Below, piece after piece: positions 7,943-15,723 of a stretch of 64,000 nt of DNA. The DNA lies in contig NZ_LT732529.1 of assembly GCF_900156865.1 (NCBI RefSeq), forward strand, positions 2,606,460 to 2,670,459. The letters are read 5' to 3'. The translations under genes and the position numbers were made by a program. This DNA comes from Litchfieldia sinesaloumensis. GTDB lineage: Bacteria; Bacillota; Bacilli; Bacillales; Bacillaceae_L. Numbering within the stretch: position 1 is the first letter of the stretch; every line of letters begins with the position of its first letter. Below the pieces are notes generated by a model. It searched no databases, had not been told where the DNA came from, and saw nothing but the letters and a program-made list of their open reading frames with translations.

Positions 7943-8548
7943 TCAGAATTGGTTCTTATACCATTCTGCTGCCGCTGCAACTTCTGTACCAGTCAACATA
8001 TGGCCATTATTTTCCCAATGAACCTTCACAATTGCATTTGCCTTCAACAGTAAGTCTTGTAGGTCAATTGTTTCTTGTGCAGGACAAATAGGATCATTCT
8101 TACCTGCAGTGATGAAAACTGGGGTACCGGTTAAATCAGGCAACTCAACATCACGTCTCGGTACCATTGGATGGTGAAGGATCGCTCCTTTTAGTGAATC
8201 TTTGTAGTGAAACAATAAGCTTCCTGCAATATTGGCTCCATTTGAGTACCCAATTGCCACGATATTATTTCGATCGAATGAATAAGTAGTTGCTGCCTCA
8301 TCAAGGAATTCATGTAACTCTTTCGTCCGGAATATAAGATCTTCTATATCAAATACCCCTTCAGCTAATCGACGAAAAAAGCGTGGCATGCCATTTTCTG
8401 ACACATTCCCTCTTACACTTAACACGGATGCTTCTTCATCAATATGTGTCGCTAATGGCAACAAGTCTGATTCAGTACCTCCAGTACCATGTAATAACAG
8501 AAGTGTTGGTTTTGTTTTATCTTTACCCTCACGGAAGATGTGCTTCAT
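7943..8548 (-). CDS. mhqD: Carboxylesterase/phospholipase-type alpha/beta hydrolase, MhqD-like
   Basis: 201 residues. The alpha/beta-hydrolase landmarks are present: LLLLHGTGG oxyanion loop (16-24), nucleophile elbow GYSNG with Ser102, acid Asp152 in AGKNDPICP and His183 in NNGHML. The length and the HGTGGTESDL start match B. subtilis MhqD, part of the MhqR regulon for quinone detoxification. The natural substrate is not established. An MhqR-type box and a TTGACA promoter lie upstream at 8621-8662, so it is probably co-regulated with the convergent dioxygenase though transcribed separately. Confidence 0.85.
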   Translation of the reverse strand: MKHIFREGKDKTKPTLLLLHGTGGTESDLLPLATHIDEEASVLSVRGNVSENGMPRFFRRLAEGVFDIEDLIFRTKELHEFLDEAATTYSFDRNNIVAIGYSNGANIAGSLLFHYKDSLKGAILHHPMVPRRDVELPDLTGTPVFITAGKNDPICPAQETIDLQDLLLKANAIVKVHWENNGHMLTGTEVAAAAEWYKNQF

Positions 8549-8620
8549 AATGATCCCTCCAAAAAATAAATGCTTTTTCTAGTATCCCCTAACAAGGAAT
8601 AAAAGATGGTTTAATTTAAA

Positions 8621-8662
8621 ATATCTTTAATTCAAGATAATATAATACACAACGTTTGTCAA
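8621..8662 (-). promoter_or_regulatory. Promoter and MhqR-type operator of mhqD
   Basis: On the minus strand TTGACA (8657-8662) is followed after 17 bases by TATCTT, which begins a near-perfect palindrome (8623-8638; ATCTTGAATTAAAGAT, one mismatch between arms). The sequence is the same as the operator at 6823-6844 apart from that mismatch. Confidence 0.7.
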
Positions 8663-8726
8663 TCAGTAGTGCATAAAACTAGGACAAGTCTCATATCTTT
8701 TTATAAATTGTTTTTGGAGGGCCAAT

Positions 8727-9218
8727 ATGCGACGAAAAATTAGGATTTTACCTTTGATATTAATTGGATTTTTAATTGGTTGTGCCTCAGCTTCTAAGAC
8801 CGCATCAGAGTTATATAGCGCCCTTGATCAAAACCTCTCACCACAAGATCAGCTTTTATTAGAAAATCTTCAAGGTCATGTGCAAAAGTTTAGTCAACTC
8901 AATAAAGAACTAAATATGTTATTGGACGAAATGAAAAAAGAGGATGAACTAGAGGCTGCGATTGAAACCATGCAAATCGCGAATGAGGAAGCAATGTATA
9001 TCTATAATCTAATTGAGCTCGATGATAAACCAAGTAATAAAAGTTTATCCACGTTAAGGAATTACGTACAAGCCTCAATAGAAACATATATGGAAGCGAT
9101 GAACACACATCTGAAGGGAATTACGACAGGAGATTCAAAACAAACGGATGAAGGCTATGAGGCCATTAAAAAAATTAACGAAGAAATTGATCAACTGCTA
9201 TCTACCATGGAAGGTTGA
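8727..9218 (+). CDS. Small helical lipoprotein of unknown function
   Basis: 163 residues with a basic start (MRRKIR), a hydrophobic stretch and a lipobox LIGC at about 16-19, so it should be lipid-anchored outside the membrane. The rest is alpha-helical, acidic and low in hydrophobics (LNKELNMLLDEMKKEDELEAAIETM), suggesting a helical bundle. I do not recognise the family. GGAGGG precedes the ATG. It lies 74 bp before the DUF3231 gene on the same strand and may be cotranscribed. Confidence 0.7.
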   Translation: MRRKIRILPLILIGFLIGCASASKTASELYSALDQNLSPQDQLLLENLQGHVQKFSQLNKELNMLLDEMKKEDELEAAIETMQIANEEAMYIYNLIELDDKPSNKSLSTLRNYVQASIETYMEAMNTHLKGITTGDSKQTDEGYEAIKKINEEIDQLLSTMEG

Positions 9219-9292
9219 AATAGCAGCCTTCTAGCATAAAAAAAGAATATTTATCCATACTACCTTTATATGAGTTTTGAGGAGGGTGCCTC

Positions 9293-10297
9293 ATGGACAA
9301 ACATAATGTTCGTTTATCAAGTGCTGAAATCGGTGGATTATGGACGACGTTTATTCAAGGTAGTATGACTATTACTTTAATCAAATATTTTCTACACCAT
9401 TTAAAAGATGAAGAAATTAAACCGCTGATGAAGGAGTCCTTTCAAATATACAGTGGACAAATGAAAGAGATTAGGCGGATATTTTCAGAAGAGAAGATAC
9501 CATTACCGGATGAATTTACAGACAAGGATCTAAATCTATCGGCACCACCCTTGTTTTATGATCCTTTTTCTTTAACTTTTATTTATGCTATGAGTCGGAT
9601 GAACATGGTCAATTTTAGTTTTTTGACTTCAAATACGGCAAGAGCAGATGTGCGGAAACTTTTTTCAAATTGCCTTTCTGATGCTTTAAAACAATATAAT
9701 GAAGCAACTGAATTGATGCTCGAAAAAGGCATTTATGATCGGCCACCAACTATTGTCTATCCGACTGATAATGAGTATATAGAAAAGAAATCTTACTTAA
9801 CAAAATTGATTGGTGACAAAAGACCATTAAACGTCATCGAAATCACCGATATGTTTTTTAATATCGAACGTAATTACTTTGCAATTGTCCTATGTATGGG
9901 GTTTATGCAGGTTGTAAAAGACAAAGAGGTTTTCGAGTTTATTAGAGAAGGAAAGAAAATATCTGAAAAACAAATAACCTTTATTAATGACTTATTAAAA
10001 AAGGAAAATCTTATGGGTAATATCTCCACCCCACTAGAGGTAACAGGCTCAACGGTTGCACCTTTTTCAGATAAGCTCGTTGTTACACTTTTCCACGCGC
10101 TCAATGGAATCGATATTACATTAATAAGCCATGCACAAGCACTATCGATGAGACCAGACCTTATAGCATTTTACACTAAAACAATCGCTGAGATTTTCCT
10201 TTATGCAAAAAAAGGATTCAATATCCTTGTTGAACGTGGTTGGATCCAGGAACCACCAAGTACAATTGACCGAATCAAATTGCAAAATAATAAATAG
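9293..10297 (+). CDS. DUF3231 protein (two tandem ferritin-like domains)
   Basis: 334 residues with an internal repeat: residues about 5-165 and 175-325 each contain a four-helix unit beginning with SSAEIGGLWTTFIQGSMT or a related LNVIEITDMFFNIERNYF. This is the layout of the Bacillales DUF3231 family, related to CotF-like spore proteins with a ferritin-like bundle. No conserved di-iron EXXH pair is apparent, so a structural role is more likely than catalysis. GAGGAGGG precedes the start. Function unknown; a spore or stress role is a guess. Confidence 0.75.
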   Translation: MDKHNVRLSSAEIGGLWTTFIQGSMTITLIKYFLHHLKDEEIKPLMKESFQIYSGQMKEIRRIFSEEKIPLPDEFTDKDLNLSAPPLFYDPFSLTFIYAMSRMNMVNFSFLTSNTARADVRKLFSNCLSDALKQYNEATELMLEKGIYDRPPTIVYPTDNEYIEKKSYLTKLIGDKRPLNVIEITDMFFNIERNYFAIVLCMGFMQVVKDKEVFEFIREGKKISEKQITFINDLLKKENLMGNISTPLEVTGSTVAPFSDKLVVTLFHALNGIDITLISHAQALSMRPDLIAFYTKTIAEIFLYAKKGFNILVERGWIQEPPSTIDRIKLQNNK

Positions 10298-10300
10298 ATA

Positions 10301-10332
10301 AAAACGACGTGTTCAATTGAACACGTCGTTTT
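10301..10332. terminator. Bidirectional intrinsic terminator, perfect 32-bp palindrome
   Basis: AAAACGACGTGTTCAA followed directly by its exact reverse complement. It serves the DUF3231 gene (plus) and the TRAP permease gene (minus). Confidence 0.9.
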
Positions 10333-10364
10333 GTGTGTGAATATACATCCCATTCCGTATTCAC

Positions 10365-12371
10365 TTAGCTCATAGACATCGTTGGTGCTTGAATGTCTTC
10401 TTTCGGACGTCGAGATTGGATAAATAAAATGGCCAGTAAGGCGACTACACCAGCTACTCCAAAATAAATACTCGGCGAAATCAGACTTAGACCTGCAACT
10501 AACAGGATGATGCGTTCCCATACAAACGCTCTTCTAATAAAGAACCCTACCATTGCTGTACTAATTCCTATCATCCCAATGATCGCTGTTGCGATAGAAA
10601 TAATCAAGAAAGGAATCTCATAATCAATTAAAAGCATTTGTGGGTTGATAACAAAGATAAACGGAATAATATAGGCAGCTGCCGCTAGCTTTGTTGCAGT
10701 AACACCTGTCATAAATGGATTTGCCCTTGCTAAACCAGCTCCAGCATAAGCAGCTAGACATACTGGAGGTGTGATATCTGCTACGATTCCAAAATAGAAA
10801 ACAAACATATGAGCAGCTAATACAGGTACATCTAATCCGAGGATTAGCGCCGGAGCAGCCATCGTCGCTGTGACAACATAGTTTGCTGTAGTTGGTAAGC
10901 CCATTCCAAGAATTAAACAAGCAATCATTGTGAAGAACAAGGTAAGAATTAAGCTTCCGCCACCTAAAGCAATAATGCCGTCGGCAATGCGGCCACCGAG
11001 ACCCGTTTGAACAACAACCCCAACTATGATCCCTGCAGACGCACAGGCTGCAATAACAGGCAACGCAACCCTTGCACCTTCTTCAAGTGTTCCAATTATA
11101 CTCTTTAAAGACATTCTTGTATCTTTACGAACAAGACTCACTAAGAATGAAACAAGAATCGCAACCAATGCAGCACGCATCGGTGTCCTTCCCGTCAATA
11201 ACGTATAAAAAATGACAATAAGAGGTAATAATAGATACCCTCGTTCTAGCATTAACTTCTTAGCTCTTGGTAATGTTTCCTTTGGAGAGCCAACAATTCC
11301 AACCTTTTTAGATTCATAATGAACCGCTAAAAATACACCTAGAAAATAAAGTGTGGCTGGGATAATGGCTACTAACATAATTTGGCTATAAGGGATATTT
11401 GTATAAGAAGCCATTATAAATGCTGCTGCTCCCATAATAGGTGGCATAATTTGCCCACCTGTTGACGCTGAAGCCTCTGCTGCTGCTGCAAACTCGGGTT
11501 TATAGCCGGCTTTTTTCATCATTGGAATCGTAAACGAACCCGACCCAACTGTGTTTGCAACTGAACTACCTGAAACCATACCTTGCATTGCACTGGCGAC
11601 AACCGCTGCCTTCGCTTGACCACCTGTAAAACGACCAGTGAGAGCAAACGCAATGTCATTAAAGAATTGCCCAACACCCGTTCGAATTAACATCACACCA
11701 AATAATAAGAATAAAAAGATAAAGGTCGACGAAACCTGAATTGGCGTACTATAGATTCCCTTCGTAGTTAAATACAAATCCGTTACCAACGTATTCCAAG
11801 AAAAGCCCCGGTGAGCAAATAGCTTTGTAGGAATTAGATTTCCATACAATGCATAAAGGATAGCTAAACTCGAAACGATAACAATCGGTAGACCAACACA
11901 TCTTCTTGCTGCTTCAAGGACAAGTAAAACCCCTAATGTTGCCACAATAAAATCTGGGGTCGTATAGCCAAAAACAATTCGCTCTGTTACAAGTTCTTCA
12001 TAAAATATTACGTTATAATAACCGACACCTAATGAGATTATCGCGAGTAGTACATCATACCAAGGTATACTTTTTTGTTTCCGATGAAGTCCCTTCTTTA
12101 TCGGGTAAAGAAGGAAAATCAAAGCCAAAGCTGTACCAAGATGGATTGGCCCTTGAATCCGTGCCTCAAAGGCACCACGATACCCTGTATAAAGATGGAA
12201 TAATGTGAGACCAACCGCCATTATTAATACGACCCATTTCCACCGACCTAAATCCCTTCGGTACGTACTCTCTCGGTCATACTTCTCAAGAATTTCCTCA
12301 GCTGATACATTTTCATTCTTTTGAGTAGGCTCGTTCGAATCTTTCATCTCCTTTTTCTTCCACCATTTCAT
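10365..12371 (-). CDS. TRAP transporter permease, fused small and large subunits (DctQM type)
   Basis: About 668 residues from the ATG at 12371, chosen over the GTG at 12383 because AGGTGG lies about 8 bases before it. An N-terminal cytoplasmic part with several helices (the small-subunit-like portion) is followed by the 12-helix DctM-like channel with GSGSFTIPMMKKAGY and TGGQIMPPIMGAAAFIMA. The fused form normally pairs with TAXI solute receptors, and one is encoded directly upstream. It would drive solute import using the sodium or proton gradient. The substrate is unknown; C4-dicarboxylates or amino acids such as glutamate are typical. Confidence 0.92.
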   Translation of the reverse strand: MKWWKKKEMKDSNEPTQKNENVSAEEILEKYDRESTYRRDLGRWKWVVLIMAVGLTLFHLYTGYRGAFEARIQGPIHLGTALALIFLLYPIKKGLHRKQKSIPWYDVLLAIISLGVGYYNVIFYEELVTERIVFGYTTPDFIVATLGVLLVLEAARRCVGLPIVIVSSLAILYALYGNLIPTKLFAHRGFSWNTLVTDLYLTTKGIYSTPIQVSSTFIFLFLLFGVMLIRTGVGQFFNDIAFALTGRFTGGQAKAAVVASAMQGMVSGSSVANTVGSGSFTIPMMKKAGYKPEFAAAAEASASTGGQIMPPIMGAAAFIMASYTNIPYSQIMLVAIIPATLYFLGVFLAVHYESKKVGIVGSPKETLPRAKKLMLERGYLLLPLIVIFYTLLTGRTPMRAALVAILVSFLVSLVRKDTRMSLKSIIGTLEEGARVALPVIAACASAGIIVGVVVQTGLGGRIADGIIALGGGSLILTLFFTMIACLILGMGLPTTANYVVTATMAAPALILGLDVPVLAAHMFVFYFGIVADITPPVCLAAYAGAGLARANPFMTGVTATKLAAAAYIIPFIFVINPQMLLIDYEIPFLIISIATAIIGMIGISTAMVGFFIRRAFVWERIILLVAGLSLISPSIYFGVAGVVALLAILFIQSRRPKEDIQAPTMSMS

Positions 12372-12421
12372 TCTCTCCACCACCTGTTAAATCGTATTAA
12401 ATGAAAAAAGACATCTTTGTG

Positions 12422-12458
12422 AAAAAAAGGGCTAGAACACAAAGTGTCAAGCCCTTCT
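12422..12458 (-). terminator. Hairpin with T-run between TAXI receptor and TRAP permease (attenuator-like)
   Basis: On the minus strand AAGGGCT and AGCCCTT (12427-12433 / 12450-12456) form the base of a stem extended by ACAC/GTGT, followed by seven Ts. It could let receptor mRNA exceed permease mRNA, as is common for binding-protein transporters. Confidence 0.65.
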
Positions 12459-12475
12459 TCGATCTATTGAAGCTA

Positions 12476-13483
12476 TCAATCTAAAATTCCAGCTTCTTTG
12501 TAATATTTTTCTGCACCAGGATGGATTGGTAAATCCCCTAAGCCACTAAGTGCATTTTCTTTTGTCATATGGGCTGCCTGTGCATGTGTATTTTCACTAG
12601 CTTTTTCAATCATTACTTTTGCAAGTTGGTAAGCAAGATCATCATCCACTGTGTCAGTATTTGCAACTAGAACTGCATATGCAGATACAACATTTGCATC
12701 TTCCTCTAACCACTCATAAGAGCCTGCTTTAATTGTATAGCCTGTGTAACCGCTAGATTCTTCAACTTTACCTAATTCAGATCCTGTTACTTCCAAGAAC
12801 TTTACATCACTAACGGAAGCTTGAAGTTCATCAATACCGGCATCTGGTAGTCCGAGTAGTCCAAATGAAGCATCAATAGTACCATCCTGAAGTTTCGATT
12901 TAGCATCACCGAAACCTTCTTGATATGCTTCATAGTCTCCGTCATTAATTCCATATGCCGCTAATACTGCTTTTGTCGCAGCTTGTGTTCCACTTCCTGG
13001 AGGTCCAATTGCTACTCTTTTTCCTTTTAGATCAGCAATCGTTTCAACACCCGTGCTTTCACGAGTAATAATTTGAAGTACTTCAGGGTAAATATGTCCA
13101 ATAAATGCGAAGTTCTCTACCTTCTTACCGTCAAAATCTCCGGTTCCATTAAGTGCATCATAAGCTGGTAGATTAACTGTCATCCCAAGGTCGAACTCAC
13201 CATTTGAAATTTTCGCAAGGTTTTCAACAGATGCACCTGATTCTGTTGAAGTTACGTTAACAGTTTCAATGTTCTTGTTCCATACATTCGCCATTTCTTG
13301 GCCAAGTGGAAAATACGTACCACCTTGGCTACCCGTACCCATAAGAAGGTCTGTTGTTTCTGACTTGCCATTCCCTTCTCCACCATCATCCTTGTCGTCA
13401 CCATTCGTGTTATCACTGCTACAAGCAGCAATGACTAAAACCAATGCTAGCAGCAAAGCAAGAAATGAGTACTTCTTAAGCAT
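12476..13483 (-). CDS. TAXI-family TRAP transporter solute receptor (lipoprotein)
   Basis: 335 residues using the ATG at 13483; the ATG two codons earlier is only 2 bases from the GGGGG ribosome site. A lipobox (LVIAAC) is followed by an Asp/Gly-rich linker. The TAXI signature LLMGTGSQGGTYFPLGQEMANVW begins soon after, with IATRES-like ligand contacts further on (GPPGSGTQAATKAVL). The protein binds solute outside the membrane and delivers it to the fused permease encoded 100 bp downstream. Confidence 0.92.
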   Translation of the reverse strand: MLKKYSFLALLLALVLVIAACSSDNTNGDDKDDGGEGNGKSETTDLLMGTGSQGGTYFPLGQEMANVWNKNIETVNVTSTESGASVENLAKISNGEFDLGMTVNLPAYDALNGTGDFDGKKVENFAFIGHIYPEVLQIITRESTGVETIADLKGKRVAIGPPGSGTQAATKAVLAAYGINDGDYEAYQEGFGDAKSKLQDGTIDASFGLLGLPDAGIDELQASVSDVKFLEVTGSELGKVEESSGYTGYTIKAGSYEWLEEDANVVSAYAVLVANTDTVDDDLAYQLAKVMIEKASENTHAQAAHMTKENALSGLGDLPIHPGAEKYYKEAGILD

Positions 13484-13561
13484 TTGCATTCCCCCTACTT
13501 ATATATTTTTTTATGTAGACCCTCAAAGTTGAGGTTTACTACTAAACTACCATTTTTAACT

Positions 13562-13585
13562 TAAATTGGTATATTTACCAATTTA
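13562..13585. promoter_or_regulatory. Perfect inverted repeat upstream of the TAXI-TRAP operon
   Basis: TAAATTGGTA, four bases, then TACCAATTTA: 10-bp perfect arms about 80 bp before the TAXI start. No T-run follows on either strand, so an operator is more likely than a terminator. The rest of 13586-13961 holds no gene I can support. Confidence 0.45.
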
Positions 13586-13899
13586 GAACCTATATTCCTA
13601 GGTTAACATATATTGTTTGTGGTTTGCAAAATTTTTATAATATTTACTTAATATCATTGTAATAATCCATGTTTAAAATATGCTCGATATTTATGATGAA
13701 AAAATTTTTTTAAACCATTTGAAACCTTTTGTAAATCTCTTCGTAAATATAATCAAATGCAATTTGGAGAGTGTATGCTCGATACTTTTATGAGTTTACG
13801 AGAATAATACCGAGTATATGCCGGAGCCTTCTACTATTTATTCAAACTTGTTGAATAAAGGTAATTCCATTTTTGGAGAAGATTAGGAAGAAAAACGGA

Positions 13900-13927
13900 T
13901 TGCATACTATATTTTATGTAGTACAAT
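13900..13927 (+). promoter_or_regulatory. Possible sigma-A promoter of the DUF4064 gene
   Basis: TTGCAT (13900-13905), 16 bases, TACAAT (13922-13927), ending 34 bases before the ATG. Two mismatches to consensus. Confidence 0.4.
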
Positions 13928-13961
13928 CAAAAAGGAATATTTTTTAAGGGGGAGCAATCAT

Positions 13962-14390
13962 ATGAAACGTACAGGTGAATTTGTATTAACAATTATTGGA
14001 GCTTGTTTTTTTGTATTTTTAACTTTATTTGGCTTCATGTTCGTAGGTTTAGGAGACAATAATGAATTTGCACAGGAAATGGAGAGCATTGCTGCGGAAG
14101 ATCCGACTCTTGAAGGTGTCGATATGGGGGCCCTTACGGAGATGGTAACAGCTGGTGGCTGGTATTTCATTGTCGTTAGTATTTTGGCAATCATTCTTGG
14201 TATCGTATCCCTATTTCTTCTTAAAGGAAACAAGCGACCAAAAGCTGCAGGTATCATATTAATTGTTGTCGCAGTACTTAGTACGCTTGCAACATTCCTA
14301 GTCTCAATTATTGCTAGTATTCTGTACCTCATTGCGGGTATCCTATGTCTCGTGCGTAAGCAAAAGGAAACATTTAATACTGAATACTAA
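13962..14390 (+). CDS. DUF4064 membrane protein
   Basis: 142 residues: four hydrophobic helices, with an extracellular acidic loop between the first two (NNEFAQEMESIAAEDPTLEGV). This matches the DUF4064 family of Firmicute membrane proteins of unknown function. AAGGGGGAG precedes the start. Its natural terminator, shared with the opposing BCCT gene, has been split by the insertion sequence at 14421, so its transcript may now run into or stop within the element. Confidence 0.75.
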   Translation: MKRTGEFVLTIIGACFFVFLTLFGFMFVGLGDNNEFAQEMESIAAEDPTLEGVDMGALTEMVTAGGWYFIVVSILAIILGIVSLFLLKGNKRPKAAGIILIVVAVLSTLATFLVSIIASILYLIAGILCLVRKQKETFNTEY

Positions 14391-14513
14391 TGAAAAAAGC
14401 TTGAAGGTTTTTAATCTCCTTGGACTAATCTAAAATAGTGAGACAATATAAAACACCTCCAAAATGGCAATACTTGAGATAAGTATTGTGACATTATTCG
14501 GAGGTGTTTTTGC

Positions 14514-14834
14514 GTGGGCAAAAAAACTGTATATACAAAAGAGATTAAATGGGCGGTAGTAAGAGATAAGCTTGAAGGAAAATTAACAACACGGGAAATT
14601 ATGAACAAATACAAAATCAAAAATAAAACTCAAATTGAAACTTGGATGAGATGGTACAAGAATGGAGAATTGTATCGGTTTGATCAGCCAATTGGTAAAC
14701 AATATACATTTGGGCATGGACCCGATTCTTTAAGTAAGGACGAGCGAATAAGTAATCAACTAACTCACCTAAAAATGGAGAATGAAATTCTAAAAAAGTA
14801 TATTGCGATGAGAAAGGAGTCGATAAAGGGCTAG
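14514..14834 (+). CDS. IS150-type transposase OrfA (helix-turn-helix)
   Basis: 106 residues starting at GTG or nearby after CGGAGGTG. Contains an N-terminal HTH of the IS3 type (AVVRDKLEGKLTTREIMNKYKIKNKTQIETWMRWYKNG) and a C-terminal leucine-zipper-like helix (LTHLKMENEILKKYIAMRK). It binds the element ends. Its last codons overlap the OrfB frame at a slippery A6G at 14792-14798, used to make the OrfAB fusion. Confidence 0.9.
   Translation: MGKKTVYTKEIKWAVVRDKLEGKLTTREIMNKYKIKNKTQIETWMRWYKNGELYRFDQPIGKQYTFGHGPDSLSKDERISNQLTHLKMENEILKKYIAMRKESIKG
14792..14819 (+). promoter_or_regulatory. Programmed -1 frameshift signal (A AAA AAG) with downstream Shine-Dalgarno-like site
   Basis: The heptamer AAAAAAG at 14792-14798 is in the correct phase (A_AAA_AAG) of orfA. 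After a -1 slip the reading continues without a stop into orfB (VYCDEKGVDKGLVVQLVEQ). AAAGGAG follows at 14813-14819. Confidence 0.75.
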
Positions 14835-15679
14835 TAGTACAATTGGTTGAACAATTTCGTGAAAAATATACCGTTACTTCCATTTTAAAAGTTTTAGGGA
14901 TTCCACGTGCTAGCTATTATCGTTGGACTAAAGGGTTTGGTGAATATCGGAATGAACATGAAGATTTAATTATTGAAATCTGTAAGGCTACTAAATATAG
15001 AAATGGTCATAGGAAAATTAGAGCTATTCTAAAGCGAGTACATCATATTCATCTTAATAGGAACACAGTTCAAAACATTATGCAGAAGCATCATTTGCAG
15101 TGTAAGGTGAAACCAAAACGCAAGTGGAAATCGCAGGGAGAAAGTGAAGTCATTGTACCTAATATTCTTAATCGTGATTTTAGTGCAAGTAAACCAAATG
15201 AGAAGTGGGTAACGGACATTACGTATATCCAGTATGGCAGCGAAACATTATATCTGTCTACGATTATGGATTTGTATAATAATGAAATCGTAGCTTATAA
15301 GATTTATAATCATCAACAAACCCCATTAGTGATTGATACGTTAGAAGAAGCTTTGAACAAAAGGAATAATCCCAAAGGGATTATCATTCACACCGATCAA
15401 GGAAGTGTGTATACATCATTTACATACCAGAATTACCTTAAGGAACATCATTTGGTAAGTAGTATGTCCAGACGTGGAAACTGTTGGGATAATGCGGTGA
15501 TAGAATCATTTCACTCTAATTTAAAGACAGAGGAATTTCAGTATTCTAAGTTTAATTCATTGACAAATTTTATCGTAGCATCGAAAATTGACAACTATTT
15601 GTACCACTATAACGAGAATAGAATACAAGAAAAATTAGGCTACCTCACTCCAAAAGAATTCGGAATGAAAGCAGCCTAA
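14798..15679 (+). CDS. IS150-type transposase OrfB (DDE integrase domain), read by -1 frameshift
   Basis: The frame is open from 14798. The only independent start is a TTG at 14843, poorly placed relative to AAAGGAG, so synthesis as an OrfAB fusion is likely. It contains an HTH_21 segment (KATKYRNGHRKIRAIL) and the rve domain with the catalytic triad: Asp in WVTDITYI, Asp in IIHTDQGSVYTS, Glu in NAVIESFHSNLK. All are intact, so the transposase should be active. Confidence 0.9.
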   Translation, partial: VYCDEKGVDKGLVVQLVEQFREKYTVTSILKVLGIPRASYYRWTKGFGEYRNEHEDLIIEICKATKYRNGHRKIRAILKRVHHIHLNRNTVQNIMQKHHLQCKVKPKRKWKSQGESEVIVPNILNRDFSASKPNEKWVTDITYIQYGSETLYLSTIMDLYNNEIVAYKIYNHQQTPLVIDTLEEALNKRNNPKGIIIHTDQGSVYTSFTYQNYLKEHHLVSSMSRRGNCWDNAVIESFHSNLKTEEFQYSKFNSLTNFIVASKIDNYLYHYNENRIQEKLGYLTPKEFGMKAA

Positions 15680-15723
15680 AATGGTGTTTTATATGTGTCT
15701 CATTTAGCTAGGTAAGTTCACCT

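Larger units (their letters stand above)
14421..15720 (+). mobile_element. IS3-family (IS150-type) insertion sequence, complete
   Basis: 1,300 bp. The ends are imperfect inverted repeats: left TGGACTAATCTAAAAT... and right (reverse complement) TGAACTTACCTAGCTAA..., both continuing into GAGACA and TATAAAACACC. Identical trinucleotides CCT flank it (14418-14420 and 15721-15723), the 3-bp duplication typical of the IS150 group. It carries orfA and orfB in the -1 arrangement. Intact frames, intact ends and a perfect duplication suggest a recent insertion. No second copy lies in this window. Confidence 0.92.

Noticed and set aside
13958-14332. A 124-codon frame opposite the DUF4064 gene
   Set aside because: Antisense shadow; the plus-strand frame has a strong ribosome site and clear membrane helices.
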